The notes beneath the pieces are model-generated. The model saw only the letters and a program-made list of their open reading frames with translations, had not been told where the DNA came from and did not search any database. Positions 37,170 through 50,400 of a DNA stretch of 64,000 bases are shown here, one piece after another. The first letter of the stretch is position 1. Each line of letters opens with the position of its first letter. Source of the DNA: Austropuccinia psidii (lineage: Eukaryota; Basidiomycota; Pucciniomycetes; Pucciniales; Sphaerophragmiaceae); the NCBI GenBank assembly GCA_023105745.1, contig JALGQZ010000013.1:26239105-26303104 (forward strand). Direction: 5' to 3'. A program made the position numbers and the translations under genes.

Positions 37170-40100
37170 TGTTGTAAAAACTTCAACAGAGCTTGAAAAT
37201 AGTATTTTACCTCTTAAAGACATTAAAAATAGTTTATTATCTTTCCAAGAAATAAATAATAGCTTATCATCTTTAACCAAACTTGTTGTACAAAATAAGA
37301 AAGAAATTGATAACATAAAATTTATTATTGAAAATAATAAACCAAAAGTATTAATTGAAAATACTCAAAAATTAATACAAGGACAACAAGAGTTGTACAA
37401 ATACACAAGTGATATCAAAGAAAAAACTTTGACAATCAATTATGATGTGAGTATTGATAATCTTACAGAAAAATGAAACAAATTAAGTATTTCTGTAGAA
37501 AAATTTGAACAAAAGACTTCATCACACCAAAAATTACTTTTGGACCATGTGGAAAAGAGTGATGAAGCAAGAATGCATCTGAAAGATGACATTCAAAGTG
37601 AAATAAGGCTTATTACTGAAAAAATGGATAAAATGAATTAGGCTAATTTAAATATGCCAAAGTTATCAACTCCATTTTCTCATATAAGAAGCCCTGTTAA
37701 AACAAAAGAGGAATTGACAAATCCTTTCATAACAGACTTGAGTCACCAAGAAAATAACCAAGTCTTAATGAAGGAAGCACCTCAGCTGAAAGAATGGCCA
37801 ACATTCACAGGAGAAGGTGAATATGACCACATGTCATTTATTAAAACAATTGACATGTTACAAGAAGACTATGCCATACCAGATGAATAAATCACTGCAA
37901 GATTAAATTCATTGTTTGAAAAATCTGCAAAAAGATGGTATTATGGCATAAGACAAACAAATGGTAAAAATACCTGGTCTTGGTGGAAACAAGAAATAAT
38001 CACCAAGTGGGCAAATGATGCCTGGAGGTATAAGATAGAAAATGCATTTGAAAATTATTTCTTTGACCCAGAGAAAGATAAACTTTTAACTTGGTTCTTA
38101 AAACAAGTTGAAAGACTCAATGCATTGTACCCAGAAATGTCACAAAAAATGGTGCATATGAAAATACTCAAGAAATGTGGAGGAGAGCTAGAACATGCCC
38201 TAAGAAGCAGGTATATAGAGCCATGCTCCACAGAAGAGTACATTAATGCACTGGAAGACATAGTGACAAGAACAAAAATTGGCAGGACTTGGAAGAAATT
38301 GGACATTAAAAGCCCAAATAAACCATTTATCAAAAAAGATAAATCAAAAGAATCCTTCAAGCCCAGTACATCCAATAATAATGAGCAAAGGAAATGCCAT
38401 AAATGTGGAGTTATTGGACACTTAGCCAATAATTGCCTAAAAAAGGCAAAAATCAATGAAATTGTGGAAACAGAAAACCACAATGACAAAGAGGAGGAAT
38501 CTGACTCTGAAAAAGAAACAGAAGAATAAGAAACTTCTGAGAGTGATGAAATCAATATAATCAATGCAGAAATTAATAACATTGATATAATTTATGAAGT
38601 ACTAGATGTCAACTCAAATTTACCACAAGTTGAAACATCTGACACAAACCTGACAAATGCGCAAGATGCCAAAATGTATAGAACCAAACCTGAAAGAGGA
38701 ATGGGATATACAGCTGGAAAATCAAGTATAAGTATTGTTATGGTTGACAACCAAGAAGGAAAAGCTAACTTAGATACAGGAGCATATTGCACCTGTGTTG
38801 GCAAAAGTTATTTAAAAACCATTGTCCCAGACTGGCAAGAAAAACCTATGCCAATAAAAGGTGTCAAATTCAGTAGTGCAAGTGAAAGCATGAAGCCCCT
38901 TGGACTAATTGATTTAACACTAATTTTTCCTCACCCTTCACAATGTGTCAGAATTAAAGTGGAATTTGTGGTAATGGACAACTGTACCAGTAATCACTTT
39001 ATCCTGGGAAATGACTACTTATCAATCTATGGTATAGATATCTCTAACCAGAAGGATAGATATTTTACTATAGGAGACAATAAGAGACAGAAGTTTGCCT
39101 TCTTAAATAACAAAAAACAAATTACAGTTATTAAGAATGAAGAAAAGATTCCAGATAAAGATCTTTTTATATCTGAACAACTTAAAGAGGCAGAATTCAA
39201 TCAAGAATTAACAGATATAATGAAAGAAAAATTAATTGACCTCTTATTTAAGTACAAAAATGCCTTTGCAACTGATAAAGAGCCACTAGGTGCTATGATT
39301 GGGCATGAAGTAGACATAATTCTTAATGTGGAAAAGCCTTACCCACCCTTACTAAGGAGACCAGCTTACCCAGCTAGTCCAAGAGCCAGAGAAGCCTCAG
39401 AGGTACACATTAAAGAATTAATTCTCCTTGGAGTACTGAGAGAAGTACGACATAATGAACAGGTAGAAGTCACTACACCTGTCATTATAACTTGGCATAA
39501 TGGAAAATCAAGGATGGTAGGAGACTTCAGAGCCCTGAACACCTATACCATTCCAGACAGATATCCAATACCTAGAATCCATGAGACATTGACCCAATTG
39601 TCACAAGCTAAGTTCATTACAGCTATGGATGCTCTTAAAGGTTTTCATGAAAATGTCTTAACAGACAATGTCAAGAGACTACTAAAAATAATAATAGTCC
39701 ATTGTGGGATTTTTGAATACTTAAGAATGCCATTTGGGATAAAAAATGCACCTTCCCATTATCGAAGAGTGATGAATACCATATTCCCTGAAGAATTATC
39801 AGAAGGATGGTTAATTATCTATATTGATGATATTATAGTCTGCTCAGAAACTTGGGAAAATCACCTTACAAGACTAGAAAGGGTACTACAGAAAATAGTC
39901 CAAGTGAATATGAAAATTTCCTTGAAAAAGTGTCATTTTGCATATAGTGAATTAAAAGCACTAGGACATATTGTATCTGGACTCAGTCTAGGCATGGACA
40001 AAAATAAAGTAGCAGAAGTACTACTTAAACCAATGCCTCAAACCAAAAAAGAAATTCAATCATTTCTAGGATTTGCTGGTTACTATAGACAGCATATAAA

Positions 40101-41578
40101 GGACTTTGCAAAAATTGCTAAATCCTTGTATAAGCTATGTGACCAGCAAACAGTCTATGAAATGACAGAAGAAAGAGTCAAGGCATATGAAAAATTGAAA
40201 AATTCCTTAACAAATTCCCCATTCCTTCTAATGCCAGATTGGAAACTACCCTTTAAACTTTACATTGATGCTTGTGGAGAAGGACTAGGTGCTGCACTTC
40301 ACCAAACACAAATTATAAATGATAAACCAGTGGAAGGACCAATTTGTTTCATTTCAAGGCAGATGAAGCCAACAGAAGCAAGGTATGGAGCCAGCCAAAT
40401 GGAACGCCTCTGCTTAGTGTGGGCTTTAGAAAAACTACATTACTATTTGGATGGAACAGTATTTGATGTGATCACAGACTGTAATGCTGTAAAATCACTA
40501 TTAAACATGAAAACCCCAAATAGACATATGCTGAGATGGCAAATTGCTATCCAAGAATATAGAGGAAATATGACTATTGTGCATAAATCTGGAAATATTC
40601 ATAAAAATGCAGATGGTCTTAGCAGATGGGCTTTAGCAAATACCCCTGACAATCCAGCATGGGTACCACAAGAAGAACACCATATAGAAGGAATATGTGT
40701 TACAGACATTGGCACAGAATTCTTTAACCAAGTTAAGAAAAGCTATAAGACAGACAAAAATTGCCATATCTTAAGCCAATTTCTAATGAAAGACTGCAAA
40801 GACCCATCACTTTCATCAAAACTAGATGAAACATGGAAAAAGGCATATGATGAAGGAAGATTCCATCTCCTTGATGGAATCCTCTACCATAGAACAAAAC
40901 ACACATGTGTTATGGCCTTAACAGATACAACACTAATAAACACTATTTTACATGAGTGTCATGATAGTGTTGCATCTGGACATCTCTCAGAAGATAGGAC
41001 ACTAGAGAGGGTGAAAACCTCCTCTTGGTGGCCAAATTGGAAGAAAGATGTTGCAGAGTACTGCCAAACCTGTGACAGATGCCAAAATGCCAACAGAGCC
41101 ACAGGAAAGAAATTTGGAATGATGATCCAAATTGAAGAACCAAAATCCCCATGGGAAATAGTTCATATGGATTGGGTAACAGCATTACCTCCAGGAGGAG
41201 ACAGGAGTTATAATGCATTCCTAGTGTTAGTTGACAGATACAGTAAAACTCCCATGTTCTTACCATGTCATAAAGATGACACAGCTATGGACACAGCCAT
41301 AATGATATGGAATAAAGTTATTAGCCATACAGGCTTATTCCAGAATATTATAAGTGACAGAGACCCAAAGTTCACTTCAGCATTATGGACAAATCTCCAT
41401 AACTTGTTTGGGATAAAGTTATCATTCTCAACAGCTTGTCATCCTCAAACTGATGGTTTAGCAGAAAGAATGATACAGACCTTAGAAGACATGATCAGAA
41501 GATTCTGTGCTTATGGGCTAGAATTCAAAGATTCTGATGGTTTTACCCATGATTGGTGTACACTAATACCAGCACTGG
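36464..41578 (+). pseudogene. gag-pol of element C, broken by stops, one frameshift and element E
   Basis: Homologous to B gag-pol throughout. Stops lie at 37100, 37474, 37639, 37888 and 38527, with a one-base deletion near 37140. From 38674 to 41578 the frame is open and holds the protease ([12 protein letters not shown]), RT (YIDDIIVC), RNase H ([10 protein letters not shown]) and the integrase up to the segment after the DDE glutamate. There the E LTR adds foreign codons ending at 41646. The zinc knuckle is CHKCGVIGHLANNC. In RT, HCGIFEY is preceded by an extra isoleucine codon relative to B. Confidence 0.92.
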
Positions 41579-43562
41579 TGTGGGAACTCCTCTTGTGTGG
41601 GATTAAAATGAGGCAGTACCTGGAGGGGGAAATCACAGGTAACTAGTTTTAAATTGCTAATAACTCCTGTAACCAAGGGTGGCAAGGGTGTATTGCCTGC
41701 CCCTCCTAAAATACTGAACAAAATCTTCCTTGGAGCTCACAAACTAAAATAAAATTGTTATGTGGCTCTACAACTGCAGAAGACAAAATTCAGCAGTCTC
41801 AGATCAGACCTATTCAATAAATAATATGAAAAATAATGTCAGTAATTTTGGTTAATTTTTATATTTAATGAAATACTTGTCTGTTTAATTTTAATATCTT
41901 TTTTAGTGAAATTGAGGTGAGTGGTTCCTTCTTAGTGATAAATCCTTGGTATAATGAGTTATTTAAGGTTTTCTTGAAAATTTGATGAGTTTGATAAAGG
42001 TAATTTTGTTAAGTTAAAGTTATAATATAGTAAAATAATTCTTTTTAAAGGTTTGTTATTTCTTTAAGAGTGGTTGATAATAAGATAGAAAATGTATTTG
42101 TTAAATTAAAAGGTAAGATTATTTGATATTTAATATTTTTTTAGAGGGGTAAGTGAATTTCAAATCTTGATAAATGGTGTTAATTTTACTAGGTGAAATA
42201 TTTTAATAGAGTAGTAACCCTAATCTTGGGTACTGGGTAATTTTTTATTTTTATTTTAATAATAATAAGATTCCACTGAGCTTAGCTACTGGGTAATCTT
42301 CAACACTATACTTCCACTGAGCTTAGCTACTGGGCAAGTAAATTTACTATAATATACTGGAGTACCTCCCAGGTGAGGGATGAATTATTCCTGTGCTTGC
42401 AATGTGCAGGGGATATAATGTGCATGGGGGGGATTTTGAAATTTGGGGGGAGAGAGCCCCTCTATTTATACCTTTTGGGAGCCCAGAGGGCCCTCCATGG
42501 GAGCTTTCTTTTTCCACTTTAATTCCTCTTGATTTCATCATGTGACTCTGTTTTTGGTGAGGACCTTTCTTGCATGGGTCAGGTGATTTAAGGTTTGGTG
42601 ATAATTTTCTCTCTGCACAGCCTTCTGTCATCACATGATGGTCTTTTGGTGAGCTAATTTTGATGTGATTTTCTTGGATTTTCCTTGCATGCATGAGGTG
42701 ATTTCATTTTGGCTGAGGATTTTTCTTGTGCACAGCCTTTTTTCTGTCACATGATATTCTGTTGGTGGATGCAGTATCACATGATGACCTTGTAACTCCT
42801 TTGCATATGTCCTATTTTAGGTTTGGTAGAAGTGGCTGTGTAATTTATGCAGGTGTCATGTTTGTTTTTCTTCTTTTTGAACTTTAAAATGGAGTCAGGT
42901 GATAATTTCTTGCACTGGTGAATTTACTGTTATGTATGAGATGGTGTGATTTTTAAGTTTGACACATGCTGTGCATAGTCATGTGGTTGAGATTTAATTA
43001 GAATTGTGTACTGCATGCAGCCTGTTGTAACTAGCTTTGGTTTGCATGAGGTGATGAGTGGTGTAAATAAATCTGATTCTGTTTTAAGGTTTCAAGTGGG
43101 GTTACTGTGGATATAAGATAAGGTACTCCTGTGGCTGTGTTGTAAATGAGTTGCAGGAATTCCATGGGGCTGGGCTTTGCATCATGTGACTTTGAATGCA
43201 AGTTGGCTGTATAACTAATGCATGTGTCATTTTCTTGATGCATGAGTCCTGTGGCTGTAAGGGGGTGTAAAGCTGGGTGGGGTGTGTAATTTAAAGGGTG
43301 GTACCTCATTTGTTGTAACTAGTTTGCTATATGTAAATTGATTTTTTACATATGCATAGTGAAATTGAATAAGTTATTTAAACACATACACTTCCCTTTG
43401 GTGCCTGTGCCATGGTTTTATGAGTTAAATCCAGCTTCTTGCTGTAAAATTGACCTTTTGGTGTAAAATTTGAGTGTAAGTCTGCCTGTAGGCTGGATTT
43501 CCTGCTGTCATAGGGTACTATGAGCTTGATCCTGGTGAAAAAAAATGGTATGGAATACCACA
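41579..43562 (-). repeat. 3' LTR of element E
   Basis: A 1,984-bp sequence, TGTGGGAACTCC at the left and GGAATACCACA at the right, gives a 5-bp terminal inverted repeat. The left end cuts the integrase gene of C cleanly. The right end abuts a polypurine tract. CCACTGAGCTTAGCTACTGG is repeated at about 42272 and 42312. Short minus-strand ORFs inside (42347-42694, 43031-43309) look fortuitous. Confidence 0.85.
42461..42470 (-). promoter_or_regulatory. TATA box of the E LTR
   Basis: TATAAATAGA on the minus strand, about 1.1 kb into the LTR from its 5' end, followed by GGGGCTCTCTCC. It is the likely core promoter of this LTR family. Confidence 0.6.
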
Positions 43563-43578
43563 TCCCCCTCTCCATTTA
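43563..43578 (-). other. Polypurine tract of element E
   Basis: On the minus strand TAAATGGAGAGGGGG runs up to the LTR border. The same 15 bases occur again at 57981-57995, far upstream of pol. Confidence 0.7.
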
Positions 43579-43610
43579 ATGCTGTCCCCAGCATTCCAGG
43601 TGAGAGCTCT

Positions 43611-45562
43611 CTATTCTTCATCTGATTCTGTGGTTTCCTCCAATACCTCTTCCTCATTTATTGATTCATCTTCTTCACTTTGTTCTTCTTCTGTGTCTTC
43701 TTTTGTGTTTATCAACTTTCCTCTTGGGTAGAACCTCTTGACTTGAGATGCTGCAAATCTTCTTGCTAATTCTGTTCCATCAAGTTCCTCAAGTTCGTAT
43801 GGTCCATTGTTTATTTGTCTGATTACTCTGTAGGGTCCATTCCATTTGTTTTTGAAAAGTAGCCCCCAATTAGTTTCTATTGCTTTGTTGTAAACCAGGA
43901 CCAAATCTCCTGGATTGAGTGGTGATCTTAGTTGATGTGCCATTCTTCTATCCCAATATTTCATTGAGTCCTCCCTTGATTTTTTGAGTTTTTCTGCTGC
44001 TTTCCTTCTCATTTCTTCTTTTCCTTCTAATTGTTTAGCTCTGGCTTCCAATAATTCCTCAGTTGTGGATATCTTGTGCCATTCTACTGCTAAAAAGGTT
44101 TTTGTTTCAATGTCAATTGGTAATACTGGTAGTTGTCCAAATTGGAGTTCATATGGTGAGAAACCAGTTGTCCTTTTAGTGGAGATTCTGTCAGCCAAGG
44201 TAACCAAAGGTAGATATTTTTTCCATTTTCCTCCATTTTCTCCACACATTTTGACTAATGCATCTTTAAGTTGTTTATGGCCCCTTTCAACCATTCCTTG
44301 AGACTCTGGGTAATAAGGTGTGGTGACTCTGATCCTTGATCCTGCTTTCTTTACTGCATCTTGAAGTTCTTTTCCAAACTCTGGCCCCCCATCAACAGTT
44401 ACTTCTTTTGGTGAGCCATACCTACATATCCATTCTGAGGTGAACCATTCTGAAACTGCTTTTGCTGTTAATTTGACTAGTCCAACTGTTTCTGGCCATC
44501 CTGAAAAGTCATCTCTGGCCACAACCATATATCTCCATCTTCCAGATTTAATATGTACTGCATCCATGCTTACCCTTTCAAAGATTGTTGATGTTGCTGT
44601 AGGCCTTCCTTGTTCCCTTTGTAAGCTTTGACTTCTCTTTTGGCAGGCCAGGCAAGATTGAACCCATTTCTTGACTGATTTCTTCATTCCTTCCCACCAA
44701 AATCTTGCTTTAATTCTTCTATAAGTTTCATTTTCCCCTCTGTGGCCCATGTCTTCATGAAGTGATTTTAAAATGTAGCTTTGAACTTCTTGACTTGATA
44801 TCACCAGTTGAGGGTTTGGGTTATTTCTTCTTTTAAGCTGGCCATCTTCCAAGAAAAAGTTGGGTGACCTTCTTTTTATCCTTCTAAATTCTTCATCTTT
44901 ACTTGATTGTGGTTTTTTCATTGTACTTAAGTATTCCTGCATTCTCTTCCAAAATCCTTCTTGTTTGGTTGGCACTTGTATTCCTGAAAGATTGAGTGAA
45001 TTTACATTCTTGGCCCCAAATCCAGGGTGTGGCTTGATCCAATCCTCTTCTTCATCAAATTCTGGTGCATCTTCATCTTCTTCATCTGAGTTTTTTGGTC
45101 TTCTGGAGAGCCCATCTGGCATAGTGAAAGTTTTCCCTGGTTTGTGTACCAAATCAAAGGAAAATAGTTGAATGAAAGCCACCCATCTTGTCATGGGGGC
45201 ATTGGGTAAGCAAGGGGTGTTGATCATTTCAATTAAGGCCTTGGCATCAACCTGTAATTCAAAATGTTGTCCCCAAAGTATGGTTTGAAGCTTCTTGAGA
45301 ATTCTTGCAACTCCACAGAGTTCCAATTTGGGTTGTGAGTATTTTGATTCCAATTTTGAAAAAGTTATTGATTCATATAATACTGGTCTGTCTTTTCCTT
45401 CTTTGTCTTCTTGAGTGAGTACTGCTCCTGCAGCAATGTAGCTTGAGTCTACTGCTAGCTTAATTTTTCCTGCTCCTTTGTCATAATCCAATTTCTTGAG
45501 GGTTATTTCTTCTCCAACTATTCTTCTGAGCTTATGGAAAGCTTCTTCACATTTTTGATCCC
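43611..45562 (-). CDS. RNase H and integrase part of the element E pol gene
   Basis: The C-terminal ~650 codons of E pol. The first ~12 codons of the open frame that continues to 45599 belong to the D LTR. In order: RNase H (KLAVDSSYIAAGAVL, ESITFSKLESKYSQ, MPDGLSRRP), the integrase zinc finger (HEDMGHRGENETYRR ... CLACQKR), the DDE core (VSMDAVHI, TVDGGPEFGK, GMVERGHKQLKD), a GPY-type region (KWNGPYRVI) and a long acidic tail rich in E and S instead of a chromodomain. The 5' half of the gene is at 55662-56876. Removing D and one copy of ATCCC leaves the frame continuous (DWDWD followed by QKCEEAF), so D is the only visible break. Confidence 0.9.
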
Positions 45563-47401
45563 TGTAAGGTGTGGATATGAAACTTTGATAAAAAATCAAG
45601 TACTTTTCCTGTCCTCAAAATTTGTATAAGGTAAAATTCAATTAAAAATAGTAAGAACTATTATTTTTAAGAGAAAACACGCCAATTTTATTGTTTATAA
45701 CTTTATTAGTATAAAACAATAATATTATAAAAATTTATTGTTTTACCAAACAATAAAAATTTATCCAAAAAATACTCTACAAGAGATATTTTAAGGCTAC
45801 AAAAGAAATTTCTTCAAGAGCAATTTCAATTGGAATTAATTGAGCAAAGAACTGCAAGCAATTAATTAAAGAACAAAGTCTTTAAAAAGAATATTAAAGA
45901 GAAAACACGCCCAAAAGTGACCAGAGTGAATTTGGAAACAAAGTGACAAAGTTAACAGTGATGAAAGATGCTTTAATTCACTTATGGGGTGGTTCAGGGG
46001 TAAAAATGATTATAAGAGTTACAAACAATGATTATAATTATTTTTTCACGTGGTTAAAAGGTTCAAAATGATTTAAAAAGGGTGGTTGGAATCTTTTATT
46101 GATTGGTTTAACAGTTTTAAACTAATTAATAAAAGGAAAAAGATTCTAACATGAAGAGAAAAGTGGGGCAAAGAAGACATTCTTTTATAGCCATCAATTC
46201 TCTTACTCCAAAAGTAAAATTTACTCTTGTCAGTCGTAAAAAACAGTCTGACAACAGAAAAGCCAATTATGGCATCATTGAACCCTGGTTTAGACCAAAA
46301 AAGGGCTGGTTTTAGCCAATTTTAGCCAATTTTAGCCATTTTAGACCCTTAAATCAGCCATTACTATAGCAATACCAGGCCTAGAGCCTTCAAAACACGT
46401 CAGAATGTGTGTCAGAGGCGTAGAAACCAGTTAAAACTGTTTTTACTATGATTGTTCTATCTTAAGGGTAGTTTTACCCTCTTGGCAACAGCTAAAACTA
46501 CCCCAGTTGGTATCAAAACCTCATCATCAATTGAGTTCACAGACCCTGTAACTCAATTCCAGGCCAAAAGTGATGAACTTTTGCGTGAATTTTGACATCC
46601 CACACCTGTCAGCAAGGAATTTGGGGGTCTAGCTCCCCCTTAGAGCTGGAGTTCCTTTTCCCCCCCAAATTTAATCTTTCCAATTTATTTTTCCTTTAAT
46701 TCCTCATCATGTATTATACTTATAATTTACATATGTAATTCAATTCAATTGTACAGTACAATACAGTAATAATTGACACCTCATATGTAAATCAAAGTTC
46801 ACTTATGTAATACACGCGCACATTTTGACATTTCAATTGAATTCAATTGAAAATACTTTAATTCCTCATAACTTCTAAACTAAACACAACACCTCAATTT
46901 TAACACAAAATTTGATGGTTAACACCACATGTGGTGTGAATTAAATCAAAGTTTTGAGGATTTTCAACTTTTGTATTGAAAATACTAAAAACTTAATTTA
47001 AGCTTATTTAGAGTTGAGTTACAAGAATTTCACTCAAAGGTGACCCCACCTGATTTTTCATGAGGAATCCAATGGTGAAATAATTTTCATGTGTTTATTT
47101 ATTAGATAAAAAGTTATAATAATTTTTATTTAACTTTTTTCCAAATTTATTTATTTTTTCACAATTTTGTTAAAATTTCATTTTTACTTAATTTTTTCAA
47201 GTATAAATGTAATTTTATACTTACAAAATTTTATGTATTTTTATTTTTAAATTGTAATTAATTTTTTATTTTTAATATAATTTTATATTTATATTTTGAT
47301 TTTTCTTTTAATAATGTAAATAAATTTATTTTATTTATATTAATATGTTATTTTTGTATTTGTGGTCTTTTGGGTATATGAAATTACCTCTAAGGCTCAC
47401 A
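45563..47401 (-). repeat. 3' LTR of element D
   Basis: Plus strand TGTAAGGTGTGG ... AAGGCTCACA. It carries the LTR antisense ORF, here closed by a TGA after about 36 codons. Confidence 0.96.
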
Positions 47402-47419
47402 TTCCCTCCCCCTAAAAAA
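47402..47419 (-). other. Polypurine tract of element D
   Basis: Minus strand TTTTTTAGGGGGAGGGAA lies between the gag-pol stop and the 3' LTR; the purine part is AGGGGGAGGGAA. The same motif borders the LTRs of A and G. Confidence 0.7.
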
Positions 47420-47424
47420 GAATA

Positions 47425-50400
47425 TTACTTTGTAATATTGGTGTTTCTAGTGTTTCTGAATCTCCTGAGGAGTTTGGTAGCTTCTGGTATATCCTTTTCT
47501 TCTAACCATTCATCTTCACAAGTTGGGTCACTGTACCTAACAAGGTATTCCCTTACTTTCTTGGTTCTTAATTTCCTTTCTTTAAGAACTTTGGTAATTT
47601 TCTTAGTACCAGATGTCTCAATAGGAGGTATAACTTGGGGAATCTTATTCCTCAAGGGAAATTTCTCAGCATCACTAGATTTATATGGCTTTATCAAGCT
47701 TACTGGAAATGTAGGGTGCTTATTGCTAAGTTCTTCAGATAACTCTACTTCAACAGCATTTTCTCCATGGAGGGCCTTAATCACAAAAGGTCCTGCAAAG
47801 GAGTCTTTCAGCTTTTTACATCCTTTGATTTTATTGAAATTAGTGGTGGATACAAGAACTAGGTCCCCCACTTTGAAATCTGGAGTTGCATGTGATTTAT
47901 CCCATTTGTCTTTAGCATATGCAAAAGAGTCCTCCATGCATCTCACTGCATGCCTCCTAGCTTTGTCTAGCATTCCTTTGAAGCTAGCAGCTGTGGGATG
48001 TATTTCAATTAAGTCTTTTCTCAAGGAATCTTGGGGTAACTTGGGGTTCCATCCTTTTTCTAAAATAGCAGGAGTCTGATTGGTACTGGCATGGATTGAT
48101 GTTTTATATGCCAATTCCAGTGCTGGCAACAGAGTACACCAATCATGGGTAAATTCATCACAATCTTTGAATTCAAGGCCATATGCACAAAATCTTCTCA
48201 CCATGTCCTCTAAGGTTTGGATCATTCTTTCAGCCAAGCCATCAGTTTGTGGGTGGTAGGCTGTAGAGAAAGACAGTTTAGTGCAAAATAATTGGTGAAG
48301 ATTTGTCCATAGTGCTGAAGTGAATTTGGGATCTCTATCACTAATGATATTTGTAAATATACCAGTCCATGACACTACTCTATTCCATATCAGAAGAGCT
48401 GTATCCATGGCTGTATCATCTTTGTGACATGGTAAAAAGATTGGAGTTTTACTGAATCTGTCCACAATTACTAGGCAAGCATTATAGCTTCTGTCACCTC
48501 CTGGTGGTAGGCCAGTTACCCAATCCATATGGATAATTTCCCAAGGTCTGCTTGGTTCTTGGATTTTCATCATATTTCCAAGTCTTTTGCCAGTGTATTT
48601 ATTTGCCTTTTGGCATCTGTCACAGGTTTTGCAATACTCTGCAACATCTTTCTGCCACATTGGCCACCATATGCAGGTCTTCACTTTCTCTCTTGTTCTG
48701 TCTTCAGAAAGATGTCCTGAAAAGGGACTATCATGGCATTCTTTCAGTACAAGATTGATTAGTGACCTGTCCACAACTGTCATAACACATGTGTGTTTTG
48801 TTCTGTGGTAAATTATACCATCTAGTAGGTGAAATCTTCCTTCATCATAAGATTTTTTCCATACTTCATCCAAGGCATGTGTAAGAGAGTTGTCCTTACA
48901 GTCCTTGTTAAGTAATTGGCATAAGATGCTACAATTCTTATCTTGAGTGTAACTGTTTCTGACTTCTTCAAAGAAGGTGGTGTTTAAGTCTGTAACACTT
49001 ATCCCTTCTATTGGAATTTGTGGGGAGGCTTCTTCTGGTACATAAGCAGGATTATCAATATCATTTGGTAATGGCCATCTGCTTAGTCCATCTGCATTTT
49101 TATGAATATTGCCATCTTTGTGAACAATAGTCATATTGCCCCTATATTCTTGTATGGCTATTTGCCATCTAAGCATATGTCTGTTGGGTGTTTTCATGTT
49201 CAGAAGTGATTTAACAGCGGTACAATCTGTTATTACTTCAAAGACATATCCTTCTAGAAAGTAATTTAGTTTTTCTAGAGCCCAAACAAGGCATAAACAC
49301 TCCATCTGACTTGCTCCATATCTGGCTTCAGTTGGTTTGATTTGCCTAGATATGAAACATATGGGTCCTTCTACAGGTTTATCATTTATGATCTGAACTT
49401 GGTGAAGTGCAGCACCTAGCCCATCTCCTGATGCATCAATATAAAGCTTAAAGGGCAGCTTAAAGTCTGGCATCAGTAAGAGTGGAGCAGTGGTCAAGGC
49501 TTGTCTCAAAGATTCAAAGGCTTTTACTCTGTCAACTGTCATTTCAAAGACTGTGTCTTTGTCACATAGCTTATAAAGAGGTCTTGCTATGGATGCAAAA
49601 TCTTTAATGTGTTTCCTGTAATACCCTGCAAAACCCAAAAATGATTGAATTTCTTTTTTGTTTTGAGGCATGGGTTTAAGCAGTACTGCTGCAACTTTGT
49701 TTTTGTCAATTCCAAGAGATAAACCAGATACTACATGCCCTAGTGCTTTAAGCTCTTTAAATCCAAAATGGCATTTCTTCAAAGAAATTTTCATATTGAC
49801 AGATTGAATTTTTGTCAAAACCCTGGACAATCTGTACATATGTTCTTCCCAAGTTTTGGAGCAGACTATAATGTCATCAATGTAAATGATTAACCATCCT
49901 TCTGAAAGTTCTTCAGGGAAGATTTCATTCATCATTCTTTGGAAGTGTGAAGGTGCATTTTTGATACCAAAAGGAATTCTTAAATATTCATAAACTCCAC
50001 AATGAACAATGATTCTCAAATACTTCCTTGCTCTTGGTGTTACCACATTCTGATGAAATCCCTTAAGAGCATCCATAGTGCTTATATATACTGCTTGAGA
50101 TATTTGAGTGAGGGCAATCTGGATCTTTGGAATTGGGTATCTGTCTGGAACAGTATAAGTGTTCAGAGCTCTAAAGTCCCCAACCATTCTAGATTTTCCA
50201 TTATGCCAAGCCACTATGACTGGTGTAGTTATTTCTACTTCTTCATTGTGGCCTACTTTTCTTATTACACCAAGGTCTAAAAGTTCTTTAATATGGCTTT
50301 CTAGAGCTTCTCTTGATTTTGGACTTGCTGGATAAGCAGGTCTTCTTAAGAGTGGTGGATAAGGTCTCTCAATGTTAAGAATGATGTCAACTTCATGACC

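Larger units (their letters stand above)
23085..41578 (+). mobile_element. Element C: plus-strand Gypsy of the B/C family, split by element B and truncated by element E
   Basis: The 5' LTR is in two parts (23085-23565 and 34202-35749) because element B sits inside it. The body (35750-41578) carries a primer-site region, the accessory ORF, gag, protease, RT, RNase H and the integrase up to TLIPAL. There the LTR of element E begins (41579). C itself interrupts G. The 3' part of C and its 3' LTR are not in the window. The body is very similar to B but independently damaged. Confidence 0.9.

Noticed and set aside
42347..43309. Minus-strand ORFs inside the E LTR (42347-42694, 43031-43309)
   Set aside because: They lie across the promoter and leader region, have no motif and are short. 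Chance frames are sufficient.
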